Assembly: GCA_027483535.1 (NCBI GenBank)
Contig: JAIXUN010000003.1
Coordinates: 124,001-188,000, forward strand
Direction of reading: 5' to 3'
Origin: a bacterium
Lineage (GTDB): Bacteria > Armatimonadota > Fimbriimonadia > Fimbriimonadales > Fimbriimonadaceae
DNA length: 64,000 nt
In this document: positions 8,453-17,298 of the stretch, piece by piece
How the letters are laid out: each line of letters starts with the position of its first letter
Numbering within the stretch: position 1 is the first letter of the stretch
Program-made: the position numbers and the translations under genes
The notes under the pieces: generated by a model
Seen by the model: the letters and a program-made list of their open reading frames with translations, nothing else
Told to the model about the DNA's origin: nothing
Databases searched by the model: none

Positions 8453-8818
8453 ATGAGTAAAAGAATTCTTGTCGCCGACGACGCGCTCTTTATGCGAGCG
8501 ACGCTGAAGGCTATTCTCACCGGAAACGGTTTTGAAGTTGTGGGCGAAGCCACCAACGGTCAGGAGGCCGTGGAGCTGTATCAAAGCCTCAAGCCAGATG
8601 GCGTGACCATGGACATCACGATGCCTGTGATGGACGGGATCTCTGCCGTGGCCAAAATCAAGGAGATCGACCCCAACGCGCGCATCATGATGGTGAGCGC
8701 CATGGGCCAGAAGGACATGGTTTTGCAAGCGATTCAAGCCGGAGCCCGAGACTTTCTGATCAAGCCGTTCCAACCCGACAATGTCGTCGAAAAGGTTAAC
8801 AACTTGATCGCGGCATAA
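8453..8818 (+). CDS. cheY: CheY-like single-domain response regulator (copy 2)
   Basis: 121 residues, AAGGA ribosome site. Same length and key residues as copy 1 (D9-D10, D54, S82, K104). Residues that differ lie mostly after the phosphorylation site (MDGISAVAKIKEIDP versus MDGIQALKEIRNGDP), so the copies may have different targets or serve as signal and phosphate sink. The intergenic gap is 39 bases and the gene is followed closely by cheX. Confidence 0.92.
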   Translation: MSKRILVADDALFMRATLKAILTGNGFEVVGEATNGQEAVELYQSLKPDGVTMDITMPVMDGISAVAKIKEIDPNARIMMVSAMGQKDMVLQAIQAGARDFLIKPFQPDNVVEKVNNLIAA

Positions 8819-8834
8819 GGGAGAACGTACAACG

Positions 8835-9323
8835 ATGAAAGTCCAGTACGTAGCACCCTTTGCCGAAGCCGCGATTAACGTGTGCCAGATGGTGCTTGGG
8901 ACCACGCCAGAGCGCGGGCAACTTGCGGCCAGACCGCAGTTGTTCACCTCGGAGCAGGTCAACATCGTATGCGGCATTGTGGGCAACGTGGAAGGATTGG
9001 TTCTTTACGGCCTCTCCGGAAGCACCGCCTTGCGAATCGCCTCCGCGATGGTGGGTCAAAAGATGGTGATCTTTGATCAGCTTGCGGCGAGTGCCATTGC
9101 CGAGCTTGGGAACATGATTTCAGGAAACAGCGCTTCGCTCCTTGCTCAGCAGGGGATCAAGTGCGACATCACTCCTCCCACGCTCATTCGCGGCACCAAG
9201 GTGAAAATTTCGACCCTCGATATCCCGGCGCTGGTGGTCCCCCTTAAGTTGGGCGACCTTGGCAGCTTGGAAGTGAATATCAGCTTGCAAGAGCGCCAGC
9301 ACCATAACGGACTCGCTGCCTAA
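8835..9323 (+). CDS. cheX: CheX-like CheY-P phosphatase
   Basis: 162 residues, AGGGAGA ribosome site. One phosphatase signature, SAIAELGNMISGNSASLL (E-x2-N-x3-N) at about residues 85-102, which is the CheX pattern. The rest alternates strands and helices as in the CheC/CheX fold. It ends the chemotaxis block, which therefore encodes two different CheY-P phosphatases and two CheY proteins. CheA and receptor genes must be elsewhere. Confidence 0.85.
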   Translation: MKVQYVAPFAEAAINVCQMVLGTTPERGQLAARPQLFTSEQVNIVCGIVGNVEGLVLYGLSGSTALRIASAMVGQKMVIFDQLAASAIAELGNMISGNSASLLAQQGIKCDITPPTLIRGTKVKISTLDIPALVVPLKLGDLGSLEVNISLQERQHHNGLAA

Positions 9324-9360
9324 CCGCAGGCGAGGTCTTGAACCTGAATAGATCGATCGG

Positions 9361-9422
9361 ACCTACGGGCACGTTCGCGAAAAGGAGAAATCGCAACCCT
9401 TTTCAAGAGCGTGTCCGTAGGT
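9361..9422 (+). promoter_or_regulatory. Long-stem hairpin masking the ribosome site of the M48 protease gene
   Basis: ACCTACGGGCACG at 9361-9373 pairs with CGTGTCCGTAGGT at 9410-9422 over 13 positions, with one G-U pair. The 3' arm contains AGGTG, the best ribosome site for ATG 9429, and is followed by TTTTT. The loop holds a smaller GCG/CGC hairpin. The structure could act as a terminator after cheX or as a translational switch. Confidence 0.55.
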
Positions 9423-9428
9423 GTTTTT

Positions 9429-10295
9429 ATGCCAGATCGTGTTCGACTTGCGGGCCTCCCTGCTTCGGCGTTTGTCTCCGATGCAGACCTTTGGGCTCTG
9501 GAGAAACTGCAGAAGCTGCCTTTGGTGCCGCAGTTGGTCTCTAAATTCTATGAAGTCGGCATCGATCGTTGGCTGTACTGCTGGAACATGAGCTCTTCGG
9601 TTCGGTGCGGACCTAGGCAGTATCCGACCCTCTATCGCATTCTCCAGGAGTCTTGCGACGTGCTGGACATGCCGGAGCCGGAGCTTTACGTTTCTGGAAA
9701 CCCATTCCCCAACGCTTTTGCGGGTGGTGTGGAGCGACCGTACATTGCGCTGCGATCCTCGATGATCGACACCATGAGCGAGGAGCAACTCTACTTCATC
9801 ATGGGTCACGAGCTGGGCCACATCAAGGCAAAGCACGTTCTGTACTTCTCGGTGGGCTCCCTGCTTTTCCCGCTGCTGGAGCTCTTGGGCAAACGGACGA
9901 TGGGCGCGAGCGACGTAGCGACCTACGCCCTAGTGACCGCTTTCTACGAATGGTCTCGGCAAGCCGAATTCTCGGCGGATCGAGCAGGACTGCTGGTTTG
10001 CCAATCGCTAGATGTTGCCATCGACAGCCAGATCGCGCTGACCGCTGGTCCCAACCGGTTGCGCGACGAGATGAGCCGCGAGGCGTTCATGGAACAGGCC
10101 CGAGCCTATCAAGACGCGGATTCGCTGGACAAGTTGGGCAAGATGGTTTTGTTCTTAACGATGGGTCGGCACATGAGCCACCCGATGCCCGTTCATCGCA
10201 CCCAGCAACTCGAGCGATGGGTGTTCTCCGGCACGTACGACCGCATTCTGAACGGTCAGTACGAGCGGGTCAAAGCGGGCACGGCTGGGTCCTAA
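9429..10295 (+). CDS. M48 family zinc metalloprotease
   Basis: 288 residues from ATG 9429; an in-frame GTG at 9411 lies inside the hairpin arm and is less likely. The zinc motif HELGH sits in IMGHELGHIKAKHV near residue 125, and the third ligand is the glutamate of EFSADRAG about 60 residues later. Between them is a hydrophobic segment (VGSLLFPLLELL). FPNAFAGG is the typical M48 substrate-edge motif. M48 enzymes such as HtpX degrade damaged membrane proteins, but this one has no clear N-terminal membrane helices, so its site of action is open. It is downstream of cheX behind a hairpin that covers its ribosome site. Confidence 0.88.
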   Translation: MPDRVRLAGLPASAFVSDADLWALEKLQKLPLVPQLVSKFYEVGIDRWLYCWNMSSSVRCGPRQYPTLYRILQESCDVLDMPEPELYVSGNPFPNAFAGGVERPYIALRSSMIDTMSEEQLYFIMGHELGHIKAKHVLYFSVGSLLFPLLELLGKRTMGASDVATYALVTAFYEWSRQAEFSADRAGLLVCQSLDVAIDSQIALTAGPNRLRDEMSREAFMEQARAYQDADSLDKLGKMVLFLTMGRHMSHPMPVHRTQQLERWVFSGTYDRILNGQYERVKAGTAGS

Positions 10296-10315
10296 CCGTT
10301 ATGCCTGGGCCCGAT

Positions 10316-11371
10316 CTACTCGATCGGGTCCATTTCGGCGATCGCGTCCGCCACTTCTTTGGTGTACCGCTTGCCGAGTTCTGCGCTGTAACCCATCCAC
10401 ATGGCTTGCAGGGTGCCTTCTACATTGACGAGCATGAGGGTGGGCGTAGAGGCGACTTCTTTCTCGAGATTCTTGCCCTGAGCAAGGGTCCATCTTTTGA
10501 GGGAGGGCGCCACCGTCCAACCCTCGGGTTCGGTTTCGAAAAGCACGTAAAGCGGTAGTCGCAAGCCGCTCTTGCCGAGCCACTCCAGCATTCCCTTAGA
10601 AGGGGCTGAATCTCCATCAAGCACGGCCAGCAAGAACGGTTTGCCTTTCACAGGCGTCTTCCCGTCCTCGTTCAGCACTTTGTCCATGGGGAACGGTTGA
10701 CCCTCTTGCATCGGGATCGCTTCTGGCATATCCGCAAACGGCGTGTACCCATCAGGAATGCCGATATAGAAGTCTTTGGGATCGCCCTTTTCGGAAATCT
10801 TTTCAGACTTGACGACCCATTTCGTCTCGCTGCCCTCGCCCCCATAAGTGGCTTCCGCGATCTTCCCATCTTTGCCGTAAAAGAAGCGCAGGGTTTTGGT
10901 TCCGACCGGAGTCTCCTCGGTGATCTCTTTGCACTTGCGACCATCCGGTGCGGTCTTATCCTTCATTCGTCCTTCGATGTTCGCAAGGGAACTCGGAGAG
11001 ATAAATCCGGGAGGGATAGCCATGCCCCATTCAATTTCCAGGGGACCATCCGCAATGCCAAACCCTTCGACAACCGCCTCGACGTACTTCTTGTCCTCGT
11101 CTCGAATCTCGATGAGCCGCCCCGGAACAATGGCGAATCGAGCCCCCGGCACATCGATTCGAGCGCGGCGTCCGTACTCCAGCAGAACCGTCACGTCCAT
11201 GGGCTCTTCTTGGCCTGCCATGGTGGTGGCGAATACCCATTTCACGTTTTTGCCCACTTGATCAACCGGACCCAGTACAGGATCGGAAACAGGTCCGCCT
11301 GCTTTTGGGTTGCACCCGGCAAGCATGAAGGCAACCACGGTAAGGGACAAAACAGAGGCCATACGGTTCAT
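10316..11371 (-). CDS. Lipoprotein with a thioredoxin-like C-terminal region
   Basis: 351 residues. The signal peptide ends in a lipobox (FMLAGC, Cys20), so the mature protein is lipid-anchored outside the cytoplasmic membrane. Residues 40-210 resemble the LolA/LolB-like strand-rich fold (outer-membrane lipoprotein handling), which I infer only from pattern. Residues 240-345 look thioredoxin-like (GKPFLLAVLD..., then STPTLMLVNVEG) but the redox CxxC is absent. Convergent with the M48 protease gene. Confidence 0.7.
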   Translation of the reverse strand: MNRMASVLSLTVVAFMLAGCNPKAGGPVSDPVLGPVDQVGKNVKWVFATTMAGQEEPMDVTVLLEYGRRARIDVPGARFAIVPGRLIEIRDEDKKYVEAVVEGFGIADGPLEIEWGMAIPPGFISPSSLANIEGRMKDKTAPDGRKCKEITEETPVGTKTLRFFYGKDGKIAEATYGGEGSETKWVVKSEKISEKGDPKDFYIGIPDGYTPFADMPEAIPMQEGQPFPMDKVLNEDGKTPVKGKPFLLAVLDGDSAPSKGMLEWLGKSGLRLPLYVLFETEPEGWTVAPSLKRWTLAQGKNLEKEVASTPTLMLVNVEGTLQAMWMGYSAELGKRYTKEVADAIAEMDPIE

Positions 11372-11508
11372 TCGGAAGATTACGGTCGGTTAGGCAGGGT
11401 GAGACGAGGGTGGAAAAGGGTGATTATCCTGGTAGGTCATACGGGCATTGCCGCAGTTCTATAGCGGAATGTTAACCCCATAAGGGCGTTGTTGAACGCT
11501 CGAGGGCA

Positions 11509-12033
11509 ATGATGGAGAGCAAATTCGTGGTTTTTCGGCTCGGAAACGAGCGGTACGGTCTTCCGATCGATCAGGTCGAGAGGATCGTGCCCGCCGTGCA
11601 GCCGACCAAACTTCCCCGCGCCCCGAAGGCGCTACTTGGCGTATTCGAGATTCGAGGTTCCACCATTCCGGTGATGGATGCTCGGATTCGGTTCAACCTT
11701 CCAGAGGCTTCGGACTGTCGCAATTTCGTCATCGTGTTTACTCCGCAAGGTAGATGCGCACTGAGAGTGGACGACGTGGTCGGCATTATCGAACTGACCG
11801 AGAAAGATGTGGATCACCATCCGTCTCTTTCCGGTTCGGAAGAAGATCCGTTTGTCGCGGGGATCGGAAAACAGAACGATCAGCTCACTGTCTTGCTCGA
11901 TCCTCAACATCTGGTTCCAAACAACCTGCTGAGTGCGAAGGCTTTGCAAGCGCAAGAGTCCTCGAATTCGGTCAGCAAGCGAGGGAGCGGCTCCAAGAAA
12001 ACGGCCGACGCTCCTGAACTTGCCGTCGCCTAA
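11509..12033 (+). CDS. cheW: CheW-like adaptor protein
   Basis: 174 residues. The CheW domain fills residues 4-140: FVVFRLGNERYGLPIDQVERI at the start, GVFEIRGSTIPVMDARIRF in the middle, and a DQLTVLLD core strand near residue 128. CheW couples CheA to chemoreceptors. The C-terminal 35 residues are a Ser/Lys/Ala-rich tail. It is separated from the chemotaxis block by the protease and lipoprotein genes. The start is ATG 11509; an immediately following ATG is an alternative. Confidence 0.9.
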   Translation: MMESKFVVFRLGNERYGLPIDQVERIVPAVQPTKLPRAPKALLGVFEIRGSTIPVMDARIRFNLPEASDCRNFVIVFTPQGRCALRVDDVVGIIELTEKDVDHHPSLSGSEEDPFVAGIGKQNDQLTVLLDPQHLVPNNLLSAKALQAQESSNSVSKRGSGSKKTADAPELAVA

Positions 12034-12043
12034 AGTTCATCTG

Positions 12044-12673
12044 CTAGCGCAGGTGAACGGTTCGCTCCGAAAGCGTCGCAAATGCGGCGCTTTCGACGTT
12101 TTTGGGGTCTTGGGTTGCGTCTAGCAAGATGATTCGCCCCGGTTCTTCCGCGGCCAGATCGAGGAAGCCCTGCCGCACCTTTTGGTGGAATTCCAGAGGT
12201 GCGCGGTCGAGCCGGTCTTGCCCGCCTTCTCTATTGGAGAGCCTCGCCAAACCGACTTCTGCGGGGAGATCGAGCAGGAAGGTGAGATCGGGCTTGAGGC
12301 CTCCTGTGGCGAAGGTGTTCGCCTGACGCACAAAGGTTGGATCGAGCCCTCTTGCGATGGCCTGATAGACGTAGGTGGAATCGGCATGACGGTCGCAAAG
12401 CACGACCTTGCCTTCTGCTAACGCCGGCTTGATGAGGGTCTCGACGTGCTGCGCCCGGTCGGCGAGGAAGAGGAACAATTCGGCGGGATGGGCGATCTCG
12501 CCCCCTTCTAGCAGCAGGGATCGGACCGTTTTGCCGAACTCGCCGGCGCCGGGCTCTCGGGTGACGACGGGGGTCATCCCCGCTTCCCGCACTCGGGCTT
12601 CGAGGGCGCGAATGAGCGTGGTTTTCCCCGCCCCTTCTGGGCCTTCAAAGGTGACGAAGAGTCCGTACGCCAT
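12044..12673 (-). CDS. tmk: Thymidylate kinase
   Basis: 209 residues, normal for the family. P-loop FEGPEGAGKTT at 9-19, TREPG near residue 38, CDRHADSTYVYQ (DRH in place of the common DRY) near 95, and a lid region with EGGQDRLDR near 147. The enzyme phosphorylates dTMP to dTDP. It is convergent with cheW. Confidence 0.95.
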   Translation of the reverse strand: MAYGLFVTFEGPEGAGKTTLIRALEARVREAGMTPVVTREPGAGEFGKTVRSLLLEGGEIAHPAELFLFLADRAQHVETLIKPALAEGKVVLCDRHADSTYVYQAIARGLDPTFVRQANTFATGGLKPDLTFLLDLPAEVGLARLSNREGGQDRLDRAPLEFHQKVRQGFLDLAAEEPGRIILLDATQDPKNVESAAFATLSERTVHLR

Positions 12674-12762
12674 CGCGGTCGAAGATTACTCGTTTGTTAA
12701 ACCGAGGCACTGATTGTGATCCCCGTCATTGTACGGGGAGCTTCAACGTGCGACAATGCGGC

Positions 12763-13476
12763 ATGTCGGCAGATCAAACACCTTCCTTTTCGCTCGTCGA
12801 TTTCATTAAAGACACCGGAGAGCGCGATAACCCCGGCGATGTTTTTGAACTGGAATCGCCCAAGATGCTCGAGGTCTCGGTAAAGGGTCGCGTTTGGACC
12901 AAGCTCGGCGCGATGGTCGCCTACCGAGGCGCGGTCGAGTTCAAGCGCGAGGGCATGCTCGAGGGCGGTATCGGAAAAGCCCTGCTGAAAGCGGTGAGCG
13001 GCGAAATGACTCCGCTGACCAAGGTGGAGGGCAACGGTCGAATCTACATCGCCGACTCTGGCAAAGAGATTTCGGTGCTTCGACTAGAAGGCGACGCGAT
13101 CAACGTGAGCGGCAACGACCTTCTCGCGTTTGAGGACTCGATCAAGTACGACGTGACGATGCTGAAGCGCGTGGCGGGCATGATGGCGGGCGGTCTGTTC
13201 TCGGTGCGACTGCAGGGGCAGGGCTTGGTTGCGATCACCACCCACGGTCGACCTCTGACGCTAAAAGTGACCCCGAACGATCCGGTTTACACCGACCCGA
13301 ACGCAACGGTCGCATGGTCGGCGAACCTTCAGCCGGAGCTGAAGAGCACGATCAACTTCAAGACGCTCATGGGTCGAGGCGGCGGAGAGACGTTCCAAAT
13401 GTGCTTCCGAGGCGAGGGCTTTGTGGTGGTTCAGCCGTATGAAGAAGTCCCGGTGATGACGGGTCAGGCCGGCTAG
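12763..13476 (+). CDS. AIM24 family protein
   Basis: 237 residues from ATG 12763. The TIM-barrel-unlike, strand-rich AIM24 fold is recognisable by VSVKGRVWTKLGAMVAYRG near residue 40, LEGGIGKALLKAVSGE, IYIADSGKEISVLRLEGDAINV and FSVRLQGQGLVAITTHG near 145. Bacterial members are uncharacterised beyond structure. A CCCCGT/ACGGGG hairpin (12721-12739) lies just upstream. Downstream is repeat cluster B. Confidence 0.85.
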   Translation: MSADQTPSFSLVDFIKDTGERDNPGDVFELESPKMLEVSVKGRVWTKLGAMVAYRGAVEFKREGMLEGGIGKALLKAVSGEMTPLTKVEGNGRIYIADSGKEISVLRLEGDAINVSGNDLLAFEDSIKYDVTMLKRVAGMMAGGLFSVRLQGQGLVAITTHGRPLTLKVTPNDPVYTDPNATVAWSANLQPELKSTINFKTLMGRGGGETFQMCFRGEGFVVVQPYEEVPVMTGQAG

Positions 13477-13499
13477 TCGTCTGGCGCTCTTGAAGAGGT

Positions 13500-14262
13500 G
13501 TTCACCCTCGCCCCTCGACGGGCGAGGGTCCGATATTCCCCTCTATGGAGGGGTGGCGCAGAGCGACGGGGTGGTCGGCACGTTCAAACGCCAATCATTT
13601 TCCGATGGGAATAAGGGCGTCAAATCTACGCAGAGAACCTTCTCCGGAGACCACCCCGCCCTGCGGGCACCCCTCCCAAGAGGGGAATTTGTCTGGACCA
13701 TTCGTTAGAAGTCGTCGATCAACGGAACCCTCGCCCGTCTGGGGGAGAGGGTCTGACAAAAGGTATTTCCATTTATACGACCTGCCACCCAGACCTAGCG
13801 GTCTGGGCTAACAGTCTTGCCGGTCCTCCGGACCTTACGGAAGGAAAGGGCACACCAAATTCCCCTCTATGGAGGGGTGGCGCGGAGCGACGGGGTGGTC
13901 GGCAGGTTCAAACGCCATTCATTTTCCGATGGGAATAAGGGCGTCAAATCTACGCAGAGAACCTTCTCCGGAGACCACCCCGCCCCGTTGGGGCACCCCT
14001 CCATAGAGGGGAATTTGGTCTGGACCATTCGTGAGAAGTCGTCTATCAACGGAACCCTCGCCCCTCTGGGGGAGAGGGTGGCCGAAGGCCGGGTGAGGGG
14101 TCCAATATTCCCCTCCATAAAGGGGAATTAGGTTGTCAGCCCCTCGATAGCCAAAACGAAAAGGGGCGGAGCCCCGGCAAGCATCGCAGCCCAGGGTTTC
14201 AACCCTGGGTTTCGAGGCCCGTTTAAAGCCTGAAGGGCGGAGCCCTGGCAAGAGGTCTCCCT
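13500..14262. repeat. Intergenic palindromic repeat cluster B, with a ~200 bp direct duplication
   Basis: No gene is visible. Two near-identical copies of one composite element occur at 13535-13735 and 13859-14062. Each begins ATTCCCCTCTATGGAGGGG, has the same core (for example cgtcaaatctacgcagagaa), and closes with the inverted end GAGGGGAATT. Between the copies is a unit with CCCAGACCTAGCGGTCTGGG and GCCGGTCCTCCGGACC. The cluster ends with the GCGGAGCC and CCCAGGGTTTCAACCCTGGG families at about 14162-14250. Confidence 0.85.
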
Positions 14263-14322
14263 AATCATCCGATTTTCAAAACGAACGCCTGAACCGTCCT
14301 ACAAACCCTACAAAACCGACCT

Positions 14323-15204
14323 CTACTTCTTCGGGAAGAACAACCGCAACACGGTGTCCATTCGCGACGCCCACGCGCGCTCGTTGTGCTCCGCGTAGCC
14401 ATCCAGATAGAACCAAAGATTCTTGCCTTCCTTCCATCCCGCCGAGGCGTACGCATCGACCAGATCCCGCGCATCCTTGACGCCCTGAGCCCCCTCGCGA
14501 GTGCCCATATCCACCCAAACGAGCGGGCGATCCTTGTTGGGGCGATTATCCTCTGCCGGGACCATCTTCAGCAGCACCCGGTTATCCACCCACACCGAGG
14601 GCGACATGATCGCAAGCTTGCCGAACAAATCCGGCCGCTTCATGCCCATGAAGCAGGTGATCACCCCGCCAAAAGAAGAGCCCATGAGCGCGGTGTTGCG
14701 CGGACCCGTGAGCGTGCGATAGGTCTTGTTCACCCAAGGCATCACTTCATCGGTCACAAACTGAGTGTAGAGCGGAGCCTTGCCGCCGTACGCGTTGGCG
14801 CCAGGACCAACCTTGGTTGGCAGAAACTCATCTCCCCGAGCCGCTCCGCCGTTATCGATGGCGACAATGATGATCGGCTCGATCAGCCCTGCTTTGATCA
14901 GCGATTCGGCCGCCTCATCGGCTCGCCACTCCTCGTTGGGAATGTAGCTGGTCATGCCATCGAAGCAGTTCTGACCGTCGTGCATGTACAGCACCGGGAA
15001 CTTCCGATTCGGCTCTGCTTTGTACTGTGGAGGCAGATACACCCGGACGCTTCGCTTGTTGCCAAGCACCTTCGACTCGAAGTTTTCGTGGATGGTGACG
15101 TCGCCCGTGATCGAAGACCGTCGAGCGGGTCCTTGGCCTTGGGCGATGACCATCGAGGAGAGGAGTCCGAGCGCGCAAACAGCAGACAGCAGTGTCGGCT
15201 TCAT
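14323..15204 (-). CDS. Secreted esterase of the enterochelin-esterase-like alpha/beta hydrolase family
   Basis: 293 residues from ATG 15204, chosen because it opens a clear signal peptide (LLSAVCALGLLSSMVIAQ); the frame is open 56 codons further upstream. VLYMHDGQNCFDG near residue 80 and the nucleophile elbow GSSFGG near 175 are typical of the D-family esterases (COG2382/COG2819). Acid and base residues are likely the Asp of VDMGTREG and the His of AEHNERAW. The natural ester is unknown. Exported. It lies just outside the left end of the virion cassette and is probably a host gene. Confidence 0.85.
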   Translation of the reverse strand: MKPTLLSAVCALGLLSSMVIAQGQGPARRSSITGDVTIHENFESKVLGNKRSVRVYLPPQYKAEPNRKFPVLYMHDGQNCFDGMTSYIPNEEWRADEAAESLIKAGLIEPIIIVAIDNGGAARGDEFLPTKVGPGANAYGGKAPLYTQFVTDEVMPWVNKTYRTLTGPRNTALMGSSFGGVITCFMGMKRPDLFGKLAIMSPSVWVDNRVLLKMVPAEDNRPNKDRPLVWVDMGTREGAQGVKDARDLVDAYASAGWKEGKNLWFYLDGYAEHNERAWASRMDTVLRLFFPKK

Positions 15205-15269
15205 GGAGTGAAGATTACCGAGGACGACGAGCCTACTAGGAACGGATGGGACCTTTGGAGAGGCCCGCC

Positions 15270-16943
15270 TCACGCCACCCGCGACCGATACACCATCCAG
15301 TCGGCGAGCTGCTCCCGAGCGTACGCCGCCATCCTCCGATGCCCAAACGCGTTCGGATGCAGACCGTCCCAAGAGCAGTTCCCCGCGATCTCGTAAGCCG
15401 TCCCCGACCCCACCGCCACCGATAGCGCCGCGTCCAGATTCAGTTCCGTAGCGGTGTTAGACACCACTCGCCGAATCTCCCCGCCGACCACCACCGCCGA
15501 TTCGAACCATTCGTTCACCCGCCAATTCTTAGAGGAATCGGTGATGCGGGTGGTGGTTCCGCTCGTAGCTGTGCCCGTTACAGGAGAGGGCGTGACGCGC
15601 CAGGTAGTCGTCGAAGCTCCCAAGTTGCCGACGGCAGAAGGGGCCCGGAAGTCGAGAATCCGGTCGATGAGACCCTCCGACAGCGCGGCATCGATCGCGT
15701 CCCAGCACTTCGTGATGTTCGGGTTGGCGACGGTCTGCAAGCCCGGGTCCAGCCGAGCCGCCGCAGACGGCATTCCCGCAAGCGGAGTCTTGGTCCAGAC
15801 AATCTTAAGCGACTTGTTTTGGGCTCTTGCTGCGTTCACAAAGCGGCGCATAAGAGTGAGAAACTCCGCCGAATCCGCCATGCTGCTGGCGTCGTTCACA
15901 TGGTGACCCACCACCAGCACATCCGCGAATCGAAGCGTCCAAACATGACCGTCGCGAAGATCGGCGGCGGTCTCCGACCCCTGATAGGTCTGCCCCGCCT
16001 TCCAGGTGCCGAACAGAGACGAGGCACCGTTGGCCTGGTTGAGAATGGGGAAACAGGTGTCTAGCCGCTCCGCCCAGCGCATCGGCCAGCCCGATTCATC
16101 GCGCACAAACGGACCCTCTGGCCCGCCCGATCCAACCGGGTTCAAATACGAAACGTTGTCCACCAGGTCGTTCCCGTTGTGCTCGATGGACGTGCCGATG
16201 ATCGCCACCGGCGAGGTCGGCTCCAGGGGAATCCCCACCAGCACCGCCGGGACCGGGTAGGGCAAGTTACAACCCGTCAAACCCGTGATTCGCCCCGAGC
16301 CGGTCGGGACAACCTGAGTCACCGCTGCGTTCCAATCTGCCGGATCTAGCCAAAACGAGTTCTCGTAATAGCGAAAGTTGATCGCGCCGTCTTGCACCGG
16401 AATCTGCAGGTTCTGACCATCCACCGATCGCAAAGCCGCCCGAATCCACGGCTGGAACTCGCGGTCGGTGACCTCAAAGTACGGCAGACCGTGATCGGCG
16501 GCGTAGATGAGGTCGGACATCACCATCTGGTCGGGCTGAATCGTTTTCAAGGACTCCCCTCCCCAGGTGATTGGAATCACGGTCGAGCCCGTGTTGGGGC
16601 TGTTCCAACTCTTCGGCGTGAGCGTTCCGTTCGCAAGTTCCAGGGCGCACTGAACCTGAAACGCCTTGAGATCCCACCAGCTTTCGGGGCGAGAGGTGAC
16701 CGACGTATTGCGTCTCCAATTGAGGAAAAGCACGCCCAGCGCCTTCCACTTGCCCGCCGCCAATTTCAGCCGACCTCGGATGAACGTCTGCGGCTTGGCT
16801 CCGAACACGGTGATACCCGTGTTGGTCGAGTTACCCGACATGGGGGTTCGACTCTGGCCCGCGAGCACCACCCGCTCGCCGTTGATGAAGATTCCCCCCG
16901 CCGGGGTGGTTCGGGCGGAGGGGGTCATGCTGTAAGTTGCCAT
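15270..16943 (-). CDS. Phage tail protein with a GDSL/SGNH hydrolase domain
   Basis: 557 residues. An N-terminal beta-rich region is followed by an SGNH-type hydrolase from about residue 245: IIGTSIEHNGND (block I, Ser nucleophile), VLVVGHHVND (block III) and DGLHPNAFGHR (block V, Asp-His) near residue 530. Between them is a strand-rich insertion. Hydrolase domains of this class on tail spikes remove acyl groups from surface polysaccharide. As the last gene of the minus-strand cassette, after internal virion-like genes, it occupies the tail-fibre position. Confidence 0.75.
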   Translation of the reverse strand: MATYSMTPSARTTPAGGIFINGERVVLAGQSRTPMSGNSTNTGITVFGAKPQTFIRGRLKLAAGKWKALGVLFLNWRRNTSVTSRPESWWDLKAFQVQCALELANGTLTPKSWNSPNTGSTVIPITWGGESLKTIQPDQMVMSDLIYAADHGLPYFEVTDREFQPWIRAALRSVDGQNLQIPVQDGAINFRYYENSFWLDPADWNAAVTQVVPTGSGRITGLTGCNLPYPVPAVLVGIPLEPTSPVAIIGTSIEHNGNDLVDNVSYLNPVGSGGPEGPFVRDESGWPMRWAERLDTCFPILNQANGASSLFGTWKAGQTYQGSETAADLRDGHVWTLRFADVLVVGHHVNDASSMADSAEFLTLMRRFVNAARAQNKSLKIVWTKTPLAGMPSAAARLDPGLQTVANPNITKCWDAIDAALSEGLIDRILDFRAPSAVGNLGASTTTWRVTPSPVTGTATSGTTTRITDSSKNWRVNEWFESAVVVGGEIRRVVSNTATELNLDAALSVAVGSGTAYEIAGNCSWDGLHPNAFGHRRMAAYAREQLADWMVYRSRVA

Positions 16944-16947
16944 TGCG

Positions 16948-17280
16948 TTAGTAGGCGAGGAAGGTGACCCAACCTACGAAGTCGGGAGAGGTGAGGGTGC
17001 GAGACTCTCGCAGTTGTTCGGGTCTCAGCGTCAGCAGCACGGGAGCGGCGGTTGGGGTGTACAAATGCCCCGATCCGGTGACCGAATCGCCCGTGGGGTC
17101 TTGGGCATCGTGGCGGAGTTTCACCCAGCCACGCAGCACGGAAATCATCACCGCGCTCACTGCGAGAGGCACATCGGGGAGGGTGTTTCCAAAGGCAAGC
17201 CCGGCCGTGGTTCGAACGGGCATGGAAGTCGACGAGAGGACCTTGAACGATCCTTGAACTAGTGTGGTTCTATCAAACAT
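16948..17280 (-). CDS. Small virion-cassette protein of unknown function
   Basis: 110 residues, strand-rich, no recognised domain. It sits between the internal-virion-like gene and the GDSL tail gene with 4-18 base gaps, which places it in the cassette. The leader has no Shine-Dalgarno sequence but a CCCCTTTTCTCAAAACCT stretch before ATG, like other genes here. Confidence 0.6.
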   Translation of the reverse strand: MFDRTTLVQGSFKVLSSTSMPVRTTAGLAFGNTLPDVPLAVSAVMISVLRGWVKLRHDAQDPTGDSVTGSGHLYTPTAAPVLLTLRPEQLRESRTLTSPDFVGWVTFLAY

Positions 17281-17298
17281 AGGTTTTGAGAAAAGGGG

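Noticed and set aside
8099-8986. A 295-codon minus-strand frame
   Set aside because: It is antisense to both cheY copies; its length is a by-product of their shared codon pattern.
13500-14262. A CRISPR-like look of the repeat clusters
   Set aside because: Repeat units are palindromic, in both orientations, of different families and unequal spacing; there are no cas genes.
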